The notes under the pieces were generated by a model. That model saw only the letters and a list, made by a program, of their open reading frames with translations, searched no databases and was not told the origin of the DNA. DNA of 64,000 bases from Pseudohalocynthiibacter aestuariivivens. GTDB lineage: Bacteria > Pseudomonadota > Alphaproteobacteria > Rhodobacterales > Rhodobacteraceae. Made by a program: the position numbers and the translations under genes. The stretch covers positions 3,769,346 through 3,833,345 of the forward strand of contig NZ_CP049037.1 in the NCBI RefSeq assembly GCF_011040495.1, read 5' to 3'. Below, one piece after another: positions 8,557 to 16,686 of the stretch. Numbering within the stretch: the stretch's first letter is position 1; the number at the start of each line of letters is the position of its first letter.

Positions 8557-9693
8557 TTACCCGTTCATGCGGCGTGTGGTGACTTCCTTTAGTGTCCGGG
8601 TGCCCAATTGTCCCATGTTCGCAATCAGATCAAGGCGCAGCATGTCAACCAAATGGGTCAGCCCCACCGGGCCAAGGGCTGCCAGCGCATAGTGCCAAGG
8701 CCGCGCCATCATCACGAAATCAGCACCAAGTGCTAGCGCGCGCAGAATATCGAGTCCTCCGGTCACGCCGCCGTCAAAGATGATCGGCAGGTCGGTTTGC
8801 GCGCGCAGATGTGGCAGCGCGTCGATGGTGGCGGGCGCGGCATCGAACTGTCGGCCACCATGGTTGCTGGTCCAGATCGCATCGACGCCGGCCGCCTCCA
8901 GCCGAGGCACGGTTTCGGGGTCGAGCACACCCTTGACCACGAATGGTCCATCCCACGCGTCACGCAACCAATGCAGGTAGTCCCAGTCGGGTGAGGTCCG
9001 CAGCAGATAACCGGCGTGCTGGTTGGATGGCAGGCCGCTGGTCTGGCCTGCATAGCTGTCGATCATCTTCATCCGGGGCATGCCGCGTTTCGCCATGCCA
9101 GCAGCCCATGCCGGGCGCATCGCCACCTGCGCCATCAGGCGGGGCGTCAAGCGCGGCGGTTGCGTCAGCCCGGAACGCCCCTGTCGTTCGCGACGCGATG
9201 CGACGGGCACATCGACCGTCAGCACCAATGTGCCAAAACCCGCTGCGCGCGCTCGATTCAGCATGTCGGTGCGAATGTCGGGATCACGGGGCGGATACAT
9301 CTGGAACCATGCATGGTCACCCGCCTGTGGGCCCACATCCTCGGGTGTCTGGCTGGCCACGGTGGAGAGGGTGTAGGGGATGTCCGCCTCAGCTGCCGCG
9401 CGCGCCAGATGCCCCTCGGCGTCGGGCCAGATCAGGCCGGACATGCCCACCGGCCCGATCCCGAAAGGAAGGGGGAGCGACTGGCCCAGCAGATTAACCC
9501 CGAGGTCGGGCGCGAATTCACCATGCAGGATGGACGGCATAAGGGTCACGCGAGAGAGCGCACGCCCGTTTTCGGCACTGGTCCATTCCGTACCGGTGCC
9601 ACTGTCTAGGTACTCCCACACAAATCGTGGAAGGCGCTGGCGGGCGCGGACCTTGAGGTCGCTTATGGCTGGGTATTTTGCATGTAAGATCAT
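8557..9693 (-). CDS. FMN-dependent alpha-hydroxy-acid dehydrogenase (L-lactate dehydrogenase-like)
   Basis: A protein of about 378 residues in the glycolate oxidase/flavocytochrome b2/LldD family. Visible are the FMN-barrel start (FGIGPVGMSGLIWPDAEG), the WFQMYPPRD and LVLTVDVPVASRRER segments, the active-site SNHGGRQFD with catalytic His and Arg, and the phosphate-binding end IIFDGGVTGGLDILRALALGA. These enzymes oxidise L-lactate or another 2-hydroxy acid to the 2-keto acid, passing electrons to the respiratory chain or oxygen. Position just upstream of pyruvate carboxylase on the same strand makes lactate to pyruvate to oxaloacetate attractive but unproven; mandelate or glycolate are alternatives. 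ATG at 9693 or 9702 are both possible starts, with a GAGGG site nearby. Confidence 0.85.
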   Translation of the reverse strand: MILHAKYPAISDLKVRARQRLPRFVWEYLDSGTGTEWTSAENGRALSRVTLMPSILHGEFAPDLGVNLLGQSLPLPFGIGPVGMSGLIWPDAEGHLARAAAEADIPYTLSTVASQTPEDVGPQAGDHAWFQMYPPRDPDIRTDMLNRARAAGFGTLVLTVDVPVASRRERQGRSGLTQPPRLTPRLMAQVAMRPAWAAGMAKRGMPRMKMIDSYAGQTSGLPSNQHAGYLLRTSPDWDYLHWLRDAWDGPFVVKGVLDPETVPRLEAAGVDAIWTSNHGGRQFDAAPATIDALPHLRAQTDLPIIFDGGVTGGLDILRALALGADFVMMARPWHYALAALGPVGLTHLVDMLRLDLIANMGQLGTRTLKEVTTRRMNG

Positions 9694-9847
9694 GAGCAAC
9701 ATTTGCCCTCGGTCCACAACTTTGTCCAGCGGCCCTGCACATGCGCTGTGCGGGGCTGTTGGTTGGCGAGTGCGGCGGGAGTGCTGGCTCTATGAGTAGA
9801 GAAGGACGATCGCGTCGCGCCCGCGAGATATGCGAAAGGAATATCAG

Positions 9848-10473
9848 ATGCGCTGGAATCCGATGTTGGAGCCACAAAACCCCACCACAGGTGGCGTTGA
9901 CGATATCGAGACGTTGATCATCCCGCGCCGGCGATCTGGGAGGCTTCGAAGTGCGGCGCGCCTTGCCCGCGCCCAACCGGCATATGGTCGACCCCTTCAT
10001 TTTCTTTGACCAGATGGGCCCGGCGGAGTTTCTGACCGGGCAGGGGATCGACGTGCGCCTGCATCCGCATATCGGCCAGGGTACGGTCACATATCTCTAT
10101 GAAGGTGAGTTCCAGTACCGCGATCCGCTGGGCACGAACCAGATGATCCACCCCGGCGCTGTGAGTTGGATGATCGCAGCGCATACATTACTCACGGTGC
10201 CGTCGAGATCGCGGGTGAAAGGTTCGAGGCCGGGCGCATGATGGTGTTTCGTCCCGGCGACGCAATCACGTTGACTACCGGTCCCGAGGGCGCGCGGGTG
10301 ATGGTTCTGGGGGGGAGACTATGAACGGGCCGCGCTACATCTGGTGGAATTTCGTCGCCTCCAGTCAGGAACGGATAGAGGCCGCCAAACAGGCGTGGGC
10401 GGCAGGGGAATGGGAAAGTGGTCGTTTTCAACTGCCGCCCAACGATGATCAGGTGTTCATACCACTGCTCTGA
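9848..10473 (+). pseudogene. Pirin family gene, broken by frameshifts and an internal deletion
   Basis: Pirin-like sequence is spread over three frames. The N-terminus reads normally to about 9931 (ends TLIIPR). It then continues in another frame from about 9932 as RAGDLGGFEVRRALPAPN and HMVDPFIFFDQMGP through LHPHIGQGTVTYLYEG and GAVSWMIA; this fits loss of two bases in a GC repeat. Near 10175 it jumps directly to the late part of the family (AYITHGAVEIAGERFEAG, then MMVFRPGD), which implies about 85-90 missing codons, since intact pirins are about 300 residues. A third shift follows at the G7 tract 10309-10315, after which GPRYIWWNFVASSQERIEA and the usual C-terminus run to a stop at 10473. 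Intact pirins are cupin-fold Fe proteins; this copy is very unlikely to be functional. Confidence 0.85.
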
Positions 10474-10546
10474 GACGCAGGCGCAGGGCAGGTATTTGTA
10501 GAAAGATGAAAGGCATAGGCGGTTCAGGCTCGACATTGCTGTGTCA

Positions 10547-11470
10547 ATGACCTTTTGTGCACCTATGCATACCCGCGCACCCTCTCGTCCCGGCTGGGGC
10601 ATTTTCTGGATGATCGTCACCGGGACACTCTTTGTCGGCGTGACAGCATTGGTCAAGGTTCTGGGTCCGCGCATCCCGGCCGCGGAAGCCGCATTCCTGC
10701 GTTATTTGCTGGGGCTGGTGTTTCTCATCCCGATGGCCCGGTCATTGCTGCGACTGCGGATGACGCGGCGGATGACGGGTGTCTTTGTCGCGCGGGGCAT
10801 GGCGCATACGCTGGGCGTGGTGCTGTGGTTCTTTGCCATGGCGCGCATTCCGCTCGCTGATGTGACAGCGATGAACTATCTGTCCCCGATCTATGTCACG
10901 CTTGGGGCGGCACTGTTTCTAGGGGAAACACTGGCGCTGCGGCGTGTTCTGGCGGTTGTCGCGGCGCTGGTGGGCGCGCTGATCATCCTGCGCCCCGGAT
11001 TTCGTGAGGTCGGACCGGGGCATTTGGCGATGCTGTTCACCGCCGTCTTTTTCGGAGCGTCCTACCTGCTGGCCAAGTTGGCCAGTGATGACATGCCTCC
11101 GAGCATTGTGGTCGGTATGCTGTCGATTACCGTGACAATCGGGCTGGCGCCGCTGGCAATCCCGGTCTGGGTGACGCCGACCTTGTCCGAGTTGGTGATC
11201 CTGTCAGGGGTGGCCTGTCTCGCGACTGCTGGACATTACACCATGACGCTGGCGTTTCGCGCGGCCCCGCTATCCGTGACGCAGCCGGTGACGTTCTTGC
11301 AACTCGTCTGGGCGGTGCTGCTGGGCGCGGTGTTCTTTGGCGAAGGTGTCGATCCCTTTGTTATTCTGGGGGGGCTGGTGATCGTGGGCGCTGTCAGCTT
11401 TATCTCGTGGCGCGAGGCGATGCTGAAGCGCAAGGCCGTGACGCCGGTGTTTCACCAGACCAAGAGCTGA
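10547..11470 (+). CDS. DMT superfamily (EamA) permease
   Basis: A protein of about 307 residues with ten predicted transmembrane helices arranged as two EamA repeats, about residues 15-150 and 160-290. Typical features are PAAEAAFLRYLLGLVFLIP in the first repeat, the LSPIYVTLGAALFLGE motif at its end, and VTFLQLVWAVLLGAVFFGE at the matching place in the second. Members export or import metabolites such as amino acids or nucleotide bases; the substrate is unknown. Start is uncertain: GTG at 10541 and ATG at 10547 or 10565 are in frame and none has a strong ribosome-binding site. It ends just before a bidirectional terminator shared with the converging solute-binding protein gene. Confidence 0.85.
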   Translation: MTFCAPMHTRAPSRPGWGIFWMIVTGTLFVGVTALVKVLGPRIPAAEAAFLRYLLGLVFLIPMARSLLRLRMTRRMTGVFVARGMAHTLGVVLWFFAMARIPLADVTAMNYLSPIYVTLGAALFLGETLALRRVLAVVAALVGALIILRPGFREVGPGHLAMLFTAVFFGASYLLAKLASDDMPPSIVVGMLSITVTIGLAPLAIPVWVTPTLSELVILSGVACLATAGHYTMTLAFRAAPLSVTQPVTFLQLVWAVLLGAVFFGEGVDPFVILGGLVIVGAVSFISWREAMLKRKAVTPVFHQTKS

Positions 11471-11490
11471 TCCCGGCTGGTGAATGTGAA

Positions 11491-11517
11491 AAACCCCGGT
11501 GCGATGCACCGGGGTTT
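11491..11517. terminator. Bidirectional rho-independent terminator
   Basis: A 12-bp perfect stem (aaaccccggtgc, loop gat, then the complement) lies between two converging genes, the permease stop at 11470 and the solute-binding protein stop at 11550. The A-rich left and T-rich right flanks let it act in both directions. Confidence 0.8.
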
Positions 11518-11549
11518 CCCAATCTTGGTAAGAACCTGACAGTTCTGGC

Positions 11550-13103
11550 TTATGCGAAGGACCAGCGTTCTGCCCAGCGTTCGCCATCCATGTCCCAGTT
11601 CGACGCGAGGGCGTCGGACGTCTTGACCTTTTCAGAGGTCGCGAACACGTAGTTGGCAAACATCGGGATGATGATCGCACCTTGGTTCGATACGATCTCT
11701 TGCATTTCCCAATACATGTCCTTGCGCTTGGCCGGATCCAGTTCGGCGCGGGCTTCGACCATGATGTTGTCGAATTTCTCGTTGCACCAGAAACCATCGT
11801 TCCACGAAGCACCACAGGAATAGGCAGTCGCGAACATCTGATCCTGCACAGGGCGTCCCGACCAGTAGACAGCCGAGAATGGTTTCTTCATCCACACATC
11901 CGACCAGTAGCCATCGTTGGGTTCGCGCACGACTTTCAGATCAATCCCAGCGGCCTTGGCCGAGTTCTGATAGAGAACGCCCGCGTCGACTGCACCGGTA
12001 AACGCGGCATCAGCAGCCGAGAGGCTGACCGACAGGCTGTCCATGCCAGCCTCTTTGAGGTGCCATTTTGCCTTGTCCGGGTCGTATGTCTTTTGCTCCA
12101 GTTCGGTGTTGTAGAACGCTTGGTTCTGACCGATCGGAACATCGTTACCGACCGAGCCGTAGCCAAAGAGGATCTTCTCGACCAGCTCTTCACGGTTGAT
12201 CGCGTATTTCAGGGCCATACGCACGTTGTTGTCATCAAACGGTGCCTGATTGGCTGACATCGCAAAGGTAAAGTGCTGCGTGCCTGCAACCGAATTGATG
12301 TTGATTGACTTGTTACGTGCCAGCAGGCCGACAGTCTTGAGGTCGATCCGGTCAACCACATCCACGTCCCCGGATACGAGTGCCGTGGTGCGCGCGTTCT
12401 GGTCGACCAGTGCCAGCATTTCAATGCTGTCAAAAAAGGCAACATCGTCGCGCCAGTGGTTCGGGTTGCGCTCCATCGTGCATGAGACGCCGAAATTGTG
12501 CGACTTCAGCGTATAGCTGCCGCAGCCATCCGCAGATTTCCAGTCGATGCTGTCATCTTTGGCGGGGTGGATGGTCAGGTGATAATCGCTCAGGATGAAC
12601 GGGAAGTCGGCATTGCCGCCCGAGAGTTCAAACACGACGTTCTGGCCGTCGACGCGGATATTTTCGACCGGCGCAACCAGAGGACCGGCCGCTGATGTCG
12701 AATCTTCGCCACGGTGGAAGTTGATCGAGGCGGCCACATCTTCGGCGGTGACGGATTTGCCCGAGTGGAAAGTCATGCCTTCACGCACTTTGAAGGTCCA
12801 GACTTTCGCATCCGGCGTTGCTTCCCAGCTTTCGGCGACTTCGGGTGCCAATGTGCCGTCTGCTTTCACTTCGGTCAGGCGGCCGTGGATGGCCATTGCC
12901 ATACCGATGGTAAAGCCGTTTTCCCATGTGCCGGGGTTCAGCGTGTCGGTTGTCTGGCCGTGGGCCTTGCCGACGCGCAGGTGTCCGCCACGCTTGGGTG
13001 CAGCGAACGCGCCGCCCATGGGCAGTGTGGCGGCGATTGCGCCCGCCGCCGTTGTCTTGAGAAAGCCGCGTCGGTCTAGCCGTCCGCCGTTAATAATAGA
13101 CAT
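11550..13103 (-). CDS. ABC transporter substrate-binding protein, family 5, Tat-exported
   Basis: A 517-residue periplasmic binding protein of the DppA/OppA (SBP_bac_5) family. The N-terminus has a twin-arginine signal, DRRGFLKTT followed by a hydrophobic AAGAIAATLPMGGAFA stretch. The mature part shows the family pattern: LTEVKADGTLAPEVAESWEA, then VWTFKVREGMTFHSGK. Later come DVDVVDRIDLK and VRMALKYAINREELVEKILF. The ligand could be a peptide or another small organic solute. No permease or ATPase genes adjoin it, so it is an orphan here. It is divergent from betI-betC with 306 bases between, which raises the possibility that its ligand is linked to choline metabolism (inference only). An AGGGAG site precedes the ATG. 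Confidence 0.88.
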   Translation of the reverse strand: MSIINGGRLDRRGFLKTTAAGAIAATLPMGGAFAAPKRGGHLRVGKAHGQTTDTLNPGTWENGFTIGMAMAIHGRLTEVKADGTLAPEVAESWEATPDAKVWTFKVREGMTFHSGKSVTAEDVAASINFHRGEDSTSAAGPLVAPVENIRVDGQNVVFELSGGNADFPFILSDYHLTIHPAKDDSIDWKSADGCGSYTLKSHNFGVSCTMERNPNHWRDDVAFFDSIEMLALVDQNARTTALVSGDVDVVDRIDLKTVGLLARNKSININSVAGTQHFTFAMSANQAPFDDNNVRMALKYAINREELVEKILFGYGSVGNDVPIGQNQAFYNTELEQKTYDPDKAKWHLKEAGMDSLSVSLSAADAAFTGAVDAGVLYQNSAKAAGIDLKVVREPNDGYWSDVWMKKPFSAVYWSGRPVQDQMFATAYSCGASWNDGFWCNEKFDNIMVEARAELDPAKRKDMYWEMQEIVSNQGAIIIPMFANYVFATSEKVKTSDALASNWDMDGERWAERWSFA

Positions 13104-13344
13104 GAGGTATCTCCCTGTTTGTTGTCATTCATGCAACTGGCCCTGTCACCCCGTACGGGTGCTGGGCCACTTTTGGTTTTGTCCCTTGGCAGGCTAGAAC
13201 TGGCAGCATCGTGTCGTTCAAATAAACTGGGCCTCGCCAACCGTAGGTATGGATTGCACAGAGAGACGTTATTATGACGCCATGCCCAAGTGCAATGCCA
13301 TAGTGCAGTTTCGATCAAATCAGACCGGACTTTCGAGAACATGA

Positions 13345-13372
13345 TTTTTATTGACTGGCGAGTCAATAAAAA
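13345..13372. promoter_or_regulatory. Palindromic BetI-type operator
   Basis: Two perfect 12-nt arms, tttttattgact and agtcaataaaaa, flank the 4-nt spacer ggcg. The element lies 38 bases upstream of the betI start within the 306-base divergent region between the solute-binding protein gene and betI. The TTGACT/AGTCAA core with A/T-rich ends resembles the known BetI operator, a palindrome around TTGA..TCAA in bet promoters. It probably mediates autorepression of betI-betC relieved by choline; whether it also controls the divergent gene is unknown. Confidence 0.75.
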
Positions 13373-13409
13373 GTTATCTGCCACTCGGTGACACTGTGGG
13401 GATGGCAAA

Positions 13410-13997
13410 TTGCCCAAGCTTGGAATGGAACCTTTGCGACGTTCTGCACTGGTCGATGCCACGATTTATGAGATTGGTGCGCGTGGGTCGCTGGATGTCA
13501 CGGTCAGCCAGATCGCGCGGCGGGCAGGCGTATCAAGCGCGTTGGCACACCACTATTTCGGCTCCAAAGAGCAGATTTTTTCGGCCACGATGCGGCATAT
13601 CCTGCAATTATACGGCGCGCAGGTGCGCGGCGCACTGGTCATGGCACGCACCCCGCGCCAGCGGGTCGAGGCGATCGTACGCGCCAGTTTCTCCTCGATG
13701 AGTCAGCGCCCCGAAATCATCGCGGCATGGATGAACTTTTATGTTCAGGCGCAAAAAACACCCGGAACTGCCCGCTTGTTGGCGATCTACCAGTGCCGAC
13801 TGCATTCGAACCTCTATCATGGGTTTCGCCGGATTGCGCCTGATCGGGCCATGGTGCTGACACAAGGTGTCGCGGCAATGATTGATGGGCTCTATTGTCG
13901 TCAGGTGTTGCGGACTGGCCCGCAGGTATCCGAGGACGCCGTTAATACGCTGCTGCACTACATCTCCCTTGCATTGAACGAGGCCACACAAGAATGA
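13410..13997 (+). CDS. betI: Choline-responsive TetR-family repressor BetI
   Basis: A 195-residue TetR-family regulator. The N-terminus MPKLGMEPLRRSALVDATI is characteristic of BetI, followed by the helix-turn-helix SQIARRAGVSSALAHHYFGS at about residues 30-50. BetI represses choline and glycine-betaine genes until choline binds. The TTG start at 13410 is chosen because it gives the conserved MPKLGMEP opening and has a gggga site about 7 bases upstream; ATG 13425 is the alternative. Its stop overlaps the betC start by four bases, so the two are translationally coupled. A strong palindrome at 13345-13372 is the likely binding site. Confidence 0.92.
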   Translation: MPKLGMEPLRRSALVDATIYEIGARGSLDVTVSQIARRAGVSSALAHHYFGSKEQIFSATMRHILQLYGAQVRGALVMARTPRQRVEAIVRASFSSMSQRPEIIAAWMNFYVQAQKTPGTARLLAIYQCRLHSNLYHGFRRIAPDRAMVLTQGVAAMIDGLYCRQVLRTGPQVSEDAVNTLLHYISLALNEATQE

Positions 13998-15502
13998 CCC
14001 AGCCGAACATCCTGATATTCATGGTGGATCAACTCAACGGTACGCTCTTTCCCGACGGCCCGGCGGAGTGGCTGCATACGCCCAACCTCAGGAAACTGGC
14101 GGCACGCTCCACCCGATTCGCCAATGCCTACACGGCCAGCCCGCTCTGCGCGCCGGGGCGGGCCAGTTTCATGTCCGGGCTGCTACCGTCGCGCAGCCGG
14201 GTCTATGACAACGCCGCTGAGTTTGCCGCAGATATTCCGACCTATGCGCACCATCTGCGGCGGGCAGGCTATCAAACCTGCCTCAGCGGCAAGATGCATT
14301 TTGTCGGGCCTGATCAGATGCACGGTTTCGAGGAACGCCTGACCACCGACATCTATCCGGCCGATTTTGGCTGGACGCCGGATTATCGCAAACCGGGCGA
14401 GCGGATCGAATGGTGGTATCACAACCTCGGGTCTGTGACCGGCGCGGGGGTGGCGGAAATCAGCAACCAGATGGAATACGACGACGAGGTTGCCTACAAC
14501 GCCACGCGCAAAGTCTATGATCTGGCGCGCGGACATGATGCGCGGCCGTGGTGCCTGACGGTCAGCTTTACCCACCCGCATGACCCTTATGTGGCACGGC
14601 GCAAGTACTGGGATCTCTACGAGGATTGCGAACACCTGCTGCCGACAGTGCCTGCCATGCAATACGATCATCATGATCCGCACTCGAAACGTATATTCGA
14701 CGCCAATGACTGGCGCAGCTTTGACATCACCGAAGACGACATTCGCACGTCACGTCGGGCCTATTTCGCGAATATATCATACCTCGACGACAAGATCGGC
14801 GAAGTGATGGAGGCGCTCGAGGCAACACGGCAGGAGGCCACGATCCTCTTTGTGTCTGATCACGGTGATATGCTGGGCGAGCGTGGGCTGTGGTTCAAGA
14901 TGAGCTTTTACGACGGCTCTGCGCGGGTGCCTTTGATGATCGCAGCGCCGGACATGGCACCGGGATTGGTGACAACGCCGGTCAGCACCATCGATGTTTG
15001 CCCGACGCTGTGCGATCTGGCCGGTGCCGACATGGAGGAAATCGCACCGTGGACCACTGGCGAGACGCTGGTTCCCATGGGGCAGGGGGCGGTGCGTGAT
15101 GCGCCAGTGGCGATGGAATACGCGGCCGAGGCATCCTATGCGCCGATGGTGTCGCTGCGCTATGGCCGATGGAAGTTCAATCGGTGCGCGCTGGATCCTG
15201 ATCAACTGTTTGATCTGGACGCGGATCCGCATGAATTGACCAATCTGGCCGACGATCCGGCCCACGCGGGTACGCTGGCACAATTGCAGGCCAAGGCCGA
15301 GGCGCGTTGGGATCTGGCCGCGTTCGATGCGGCAGTGCGCGAAAGTCAGGCACGCCGCTGGGTCGTTTACGAGGCGCTGCGCAAGGGCGGGTATTATCCG
15401 TGGGACTACCAACCTCTGCAAAAGGCATCGGAACGTTACATGCGCAACCATATGGATCTGAACGTGGTCGAGGAAAATCAGAGGTTTCCGCGTGGGGAAT
15501 AG
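13994..15502 (+). CDS. betC: Choline-sulfatase
   Basis: A 502-residue alkaline-phosphatase-fold sulfatase that hydrolyses choline-O-sulfate to choline and sulfate, feeding betaine synthesis or use of choline as a nutrient. The start shows the metal-binding ILIFMVDQLNG. The sulfatase signature is SPLCAPGRASFMSGLLPSRS with Cys52 as the residue expected to become formylglycine. ATILFVSDHGDMLGERGLW contributes further metal ligands. The C-terminal region matches the choline-sulfatase-specific extension (RRWVVYEALRKGGYYPWDY and a final MRNHMDLN). No signal peptide, so cytoplasmic. The FGly-generating enzyme is not in this window, nor are betA and betB, which often follow betC. Confidence 0.93.
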   Translation: MTQPNILIFMVDQLNGTLFPDGPAEWLHTPNLRKLAARSTRFANAYTASPLCAPGRASFMSGLLPSRSRVYDNAAEFAADIPTYAHHLRRAGYQTCLSGKMHFVGPDQMHGFEERLTTDIYPADFGWTPDYRKPGERIEWWYHNLGSVTGAGVAEISNQMEYDDEVAYNATRKVYDLARGHDARPWCLTVSFTHPHDPYVARRKYWDLYEDCEHLLPTVPAMQYDHHDPHSKRIFDANDWRSFDITEDDIRTSRRAYFANISYLDDKIGEVMEALEATRQEATILFVSDHGDMLGERGLWFKMSFYDGSARVPLMIAAPDMAPGLVTTPVSTIDVCPTLCDLAGADMEEIAPWTTGETLVPMGQGAVRDAPVAMEYAAEASYAPMVSLRYGRWKFNRCALDPDQLFDLDADPHELTNLADDPAHAGTLAQLQAKAEARWDLAAFDAAVRESQARRWVVYEALRKGGYYPWDYQPLQKASERYMRNHMDLNVVEENQRFPRGE

Positions 15503-15561
15503 CGGTGCGGAGGTCTGGGGGCTGAACCGACCTTGAATGAGGCTGGGAATGCCTTGCGGAT

Positions 15562-15575
15562 TTGATCCCGGTCAA
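15562..15575. promoter_or_regulatory. Candidate FNR/FnrL-type binding site
   Basis: The sequence ttgatcccggtcaa matches the TTGAY-N4-RTCAA dyad recognised by FNR/FnrL-type oxygen regulators. It lies 59 bases upstream of the ATG of the DUF465 gene, a sensible distance for activation. A possible -35 ttgcat and T/A-rich -10 follow. Single-site matches can be chance. Confidence 0.45.
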
Positions 15576-15634
15576 AGCCGCTCTTGCATGGTGGTTCTAG
15601 GCTGTTCTTTAAACAGACATGGAAGGAACCGACG

Positions 15635-15874
15635 ATGTCATCGCATACCCCTCACGAGTTGCACGAAGAATTCCCCGACAAAGCCGGGAAGATCACGGAG
15701 CTAAAGCAATCGGACGCCCATTTCGCGCGATTGGCGGAAGAATATCATGCAGTCAACCGTGCCGTACATCGGGCCGAAACCAATGTGGAACCGATGGACA
15801 GTCTGGCCGAAGGCGAGATGCGCAAGAAGCGCAGTGCGCTCAAGGACGAGATTTATCGCATGTTGGCAGACTGA
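15635..15874 (+). CDS. YdcH family (DUF465) small protein
   Basis: A 79-residue, highly charged, mostly helical protein. The pattern FPDKAGKITELKQSDAHFAR followed by LAEEYHAVNRAVHRAET and the ending RKKRSALKDEIYRML is that of the YdcH/DUF465 family, short coiled-coil proteins of unknown function that are abundant in proteobacteria. The ATG at 15635 follows a ggaagga site; an upstream extension in frame is not family-like. The last 22 bases overlap the 3' end of the converging hydrolase gene. A candidate FNR site upstream suggests expression linked to low oxygen. Confidence 0.85.
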   Translation: MSSHTPHELHEEFPDKAGKITELKQSDAHFARLAEEYHAVNRAVHRAETNVEPMDSLAEGEMRKKRSALKDEIYRMLAD

Positions 15875-16686
15875 TCGTCGATAAACGACCACAGGCGCGG
15901 CATCACGGTGCTGCGCCAGACATTGTGATGGCCGGCACCGCGCACGGTGACAAACCACTTTTGCCGCGATCCCGCGGCATCGAATACTGCGCGACCCTGG
16001 GCGATGGGGATCAGCGGATCATTCCTGCCGTGTAGCACCAATAGCGGTGCGCGCAGTTTTTTTGCATGGGTGGCGCTGTCCCAGATATTGGTCATCTGCG
16101 GGATCAGCGGCGTCAGCCGTGGCATGCTGGCGCGGACGACATCGGGAAGCGAGGAGAAAGGCGCCTCCAGCACCACGCCAGCGGGCTGGCTGCGAGGCAC
16201 GGCGGCGGTCAGCTTCAACGCGACGCCAGTCCCAAGGCTTTCGCCGTAAACGATGACACCGGAGGGTTTCAATCCGGGGATGAGTGCGCCCAGATTGGCG
16301 TATAATCGCTGCATGTCGGCAGTGATGGTGACCTCGGACGGGGTGCCAGTGCTACCCGATGAGCCACGATAGGCCGGTGCGATCAGCCCATAACCGCGTG
16401 TGGTGAAATGGTTGAACCGTCCCGCGCGCAGCGCCAGATTACCGGCATTGCCATGAAAGTAAAGGATGACAGGCTTGCCCGGTTCCGGCGCGGCGACCCA
16501 GATGATGGTGCTCTCGCCGTCACGGGTCTGCACGACCTCCCGGACCCGGTGTGCCCCCGCTGCCTGCGGCGACACGCGCGCGCTGTCGAAGGGATAAACC
16601 GCCTGCGCCTCCAGCGCGGGCAGGCTGAGCCAGCCGCCGGTGGTCAGGATCACAAAGAAAAGCGCCAGTTTAACCATCACCCTCAT
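15853..16686 (-). CDS. Alpha/beta hydrolase, BEM46-like, N-terminally anchored
   Basis: A 277-residue hydrolase beginning with a hydrophobic segment (VKLALFFVILTTGGWLSLPA) that is a signal peptide or membrane anchor. The fold markers are VILYFHGNAGNLALRAGRF (oxyanion region), AYRGSSGSTGTPSE, the nucleophile elbow VIVYGESLGTG with Ser, the acid LHGRNDPLIP and the catalytic His in VRGAGHHNVW. This is the BEM46/ABHD13-type serine hydrolase subgroup; the substrate is unknown. Its ATG overlaps the pccR stop by four bases, so it is translationally coupled to the propionyl-CoA regulator. I do not know of a functional reason for that pairing. Confidence 0.85.
   Translation of the reverse strand: MRVMVKLALFFVILTTGGWLSLPALEAQAVYPFDSARVSPQAAGAHRVREVVQTRDGESTIIWVAAPEPGKPVILYFHGNAGNLALRAGRFNHFTTRGYGLIAPAYRGSSGSTGTPSEVTITADMQRLYANLGALIPGLKPSGVIVYGESLGTGVALKLTAAVPRSQPAGVVLEAPFSSLPDVVRASMPRLTPLIPQMTNIWDSATHAKKLRAPLLVLHGRNDPLIPIAQGRAVFDAAGSRQKWFVTVRGAGHHNVWRSTVMPRLWSFIDDQSANMR

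Noticed and set aside
9848-10473. Programmed frameshifting in the pirin gene
   Set aside because: Besides the G tract there is a second shift and a large deletion removing part of the cupin core, so recoding could not restore a normal protein.
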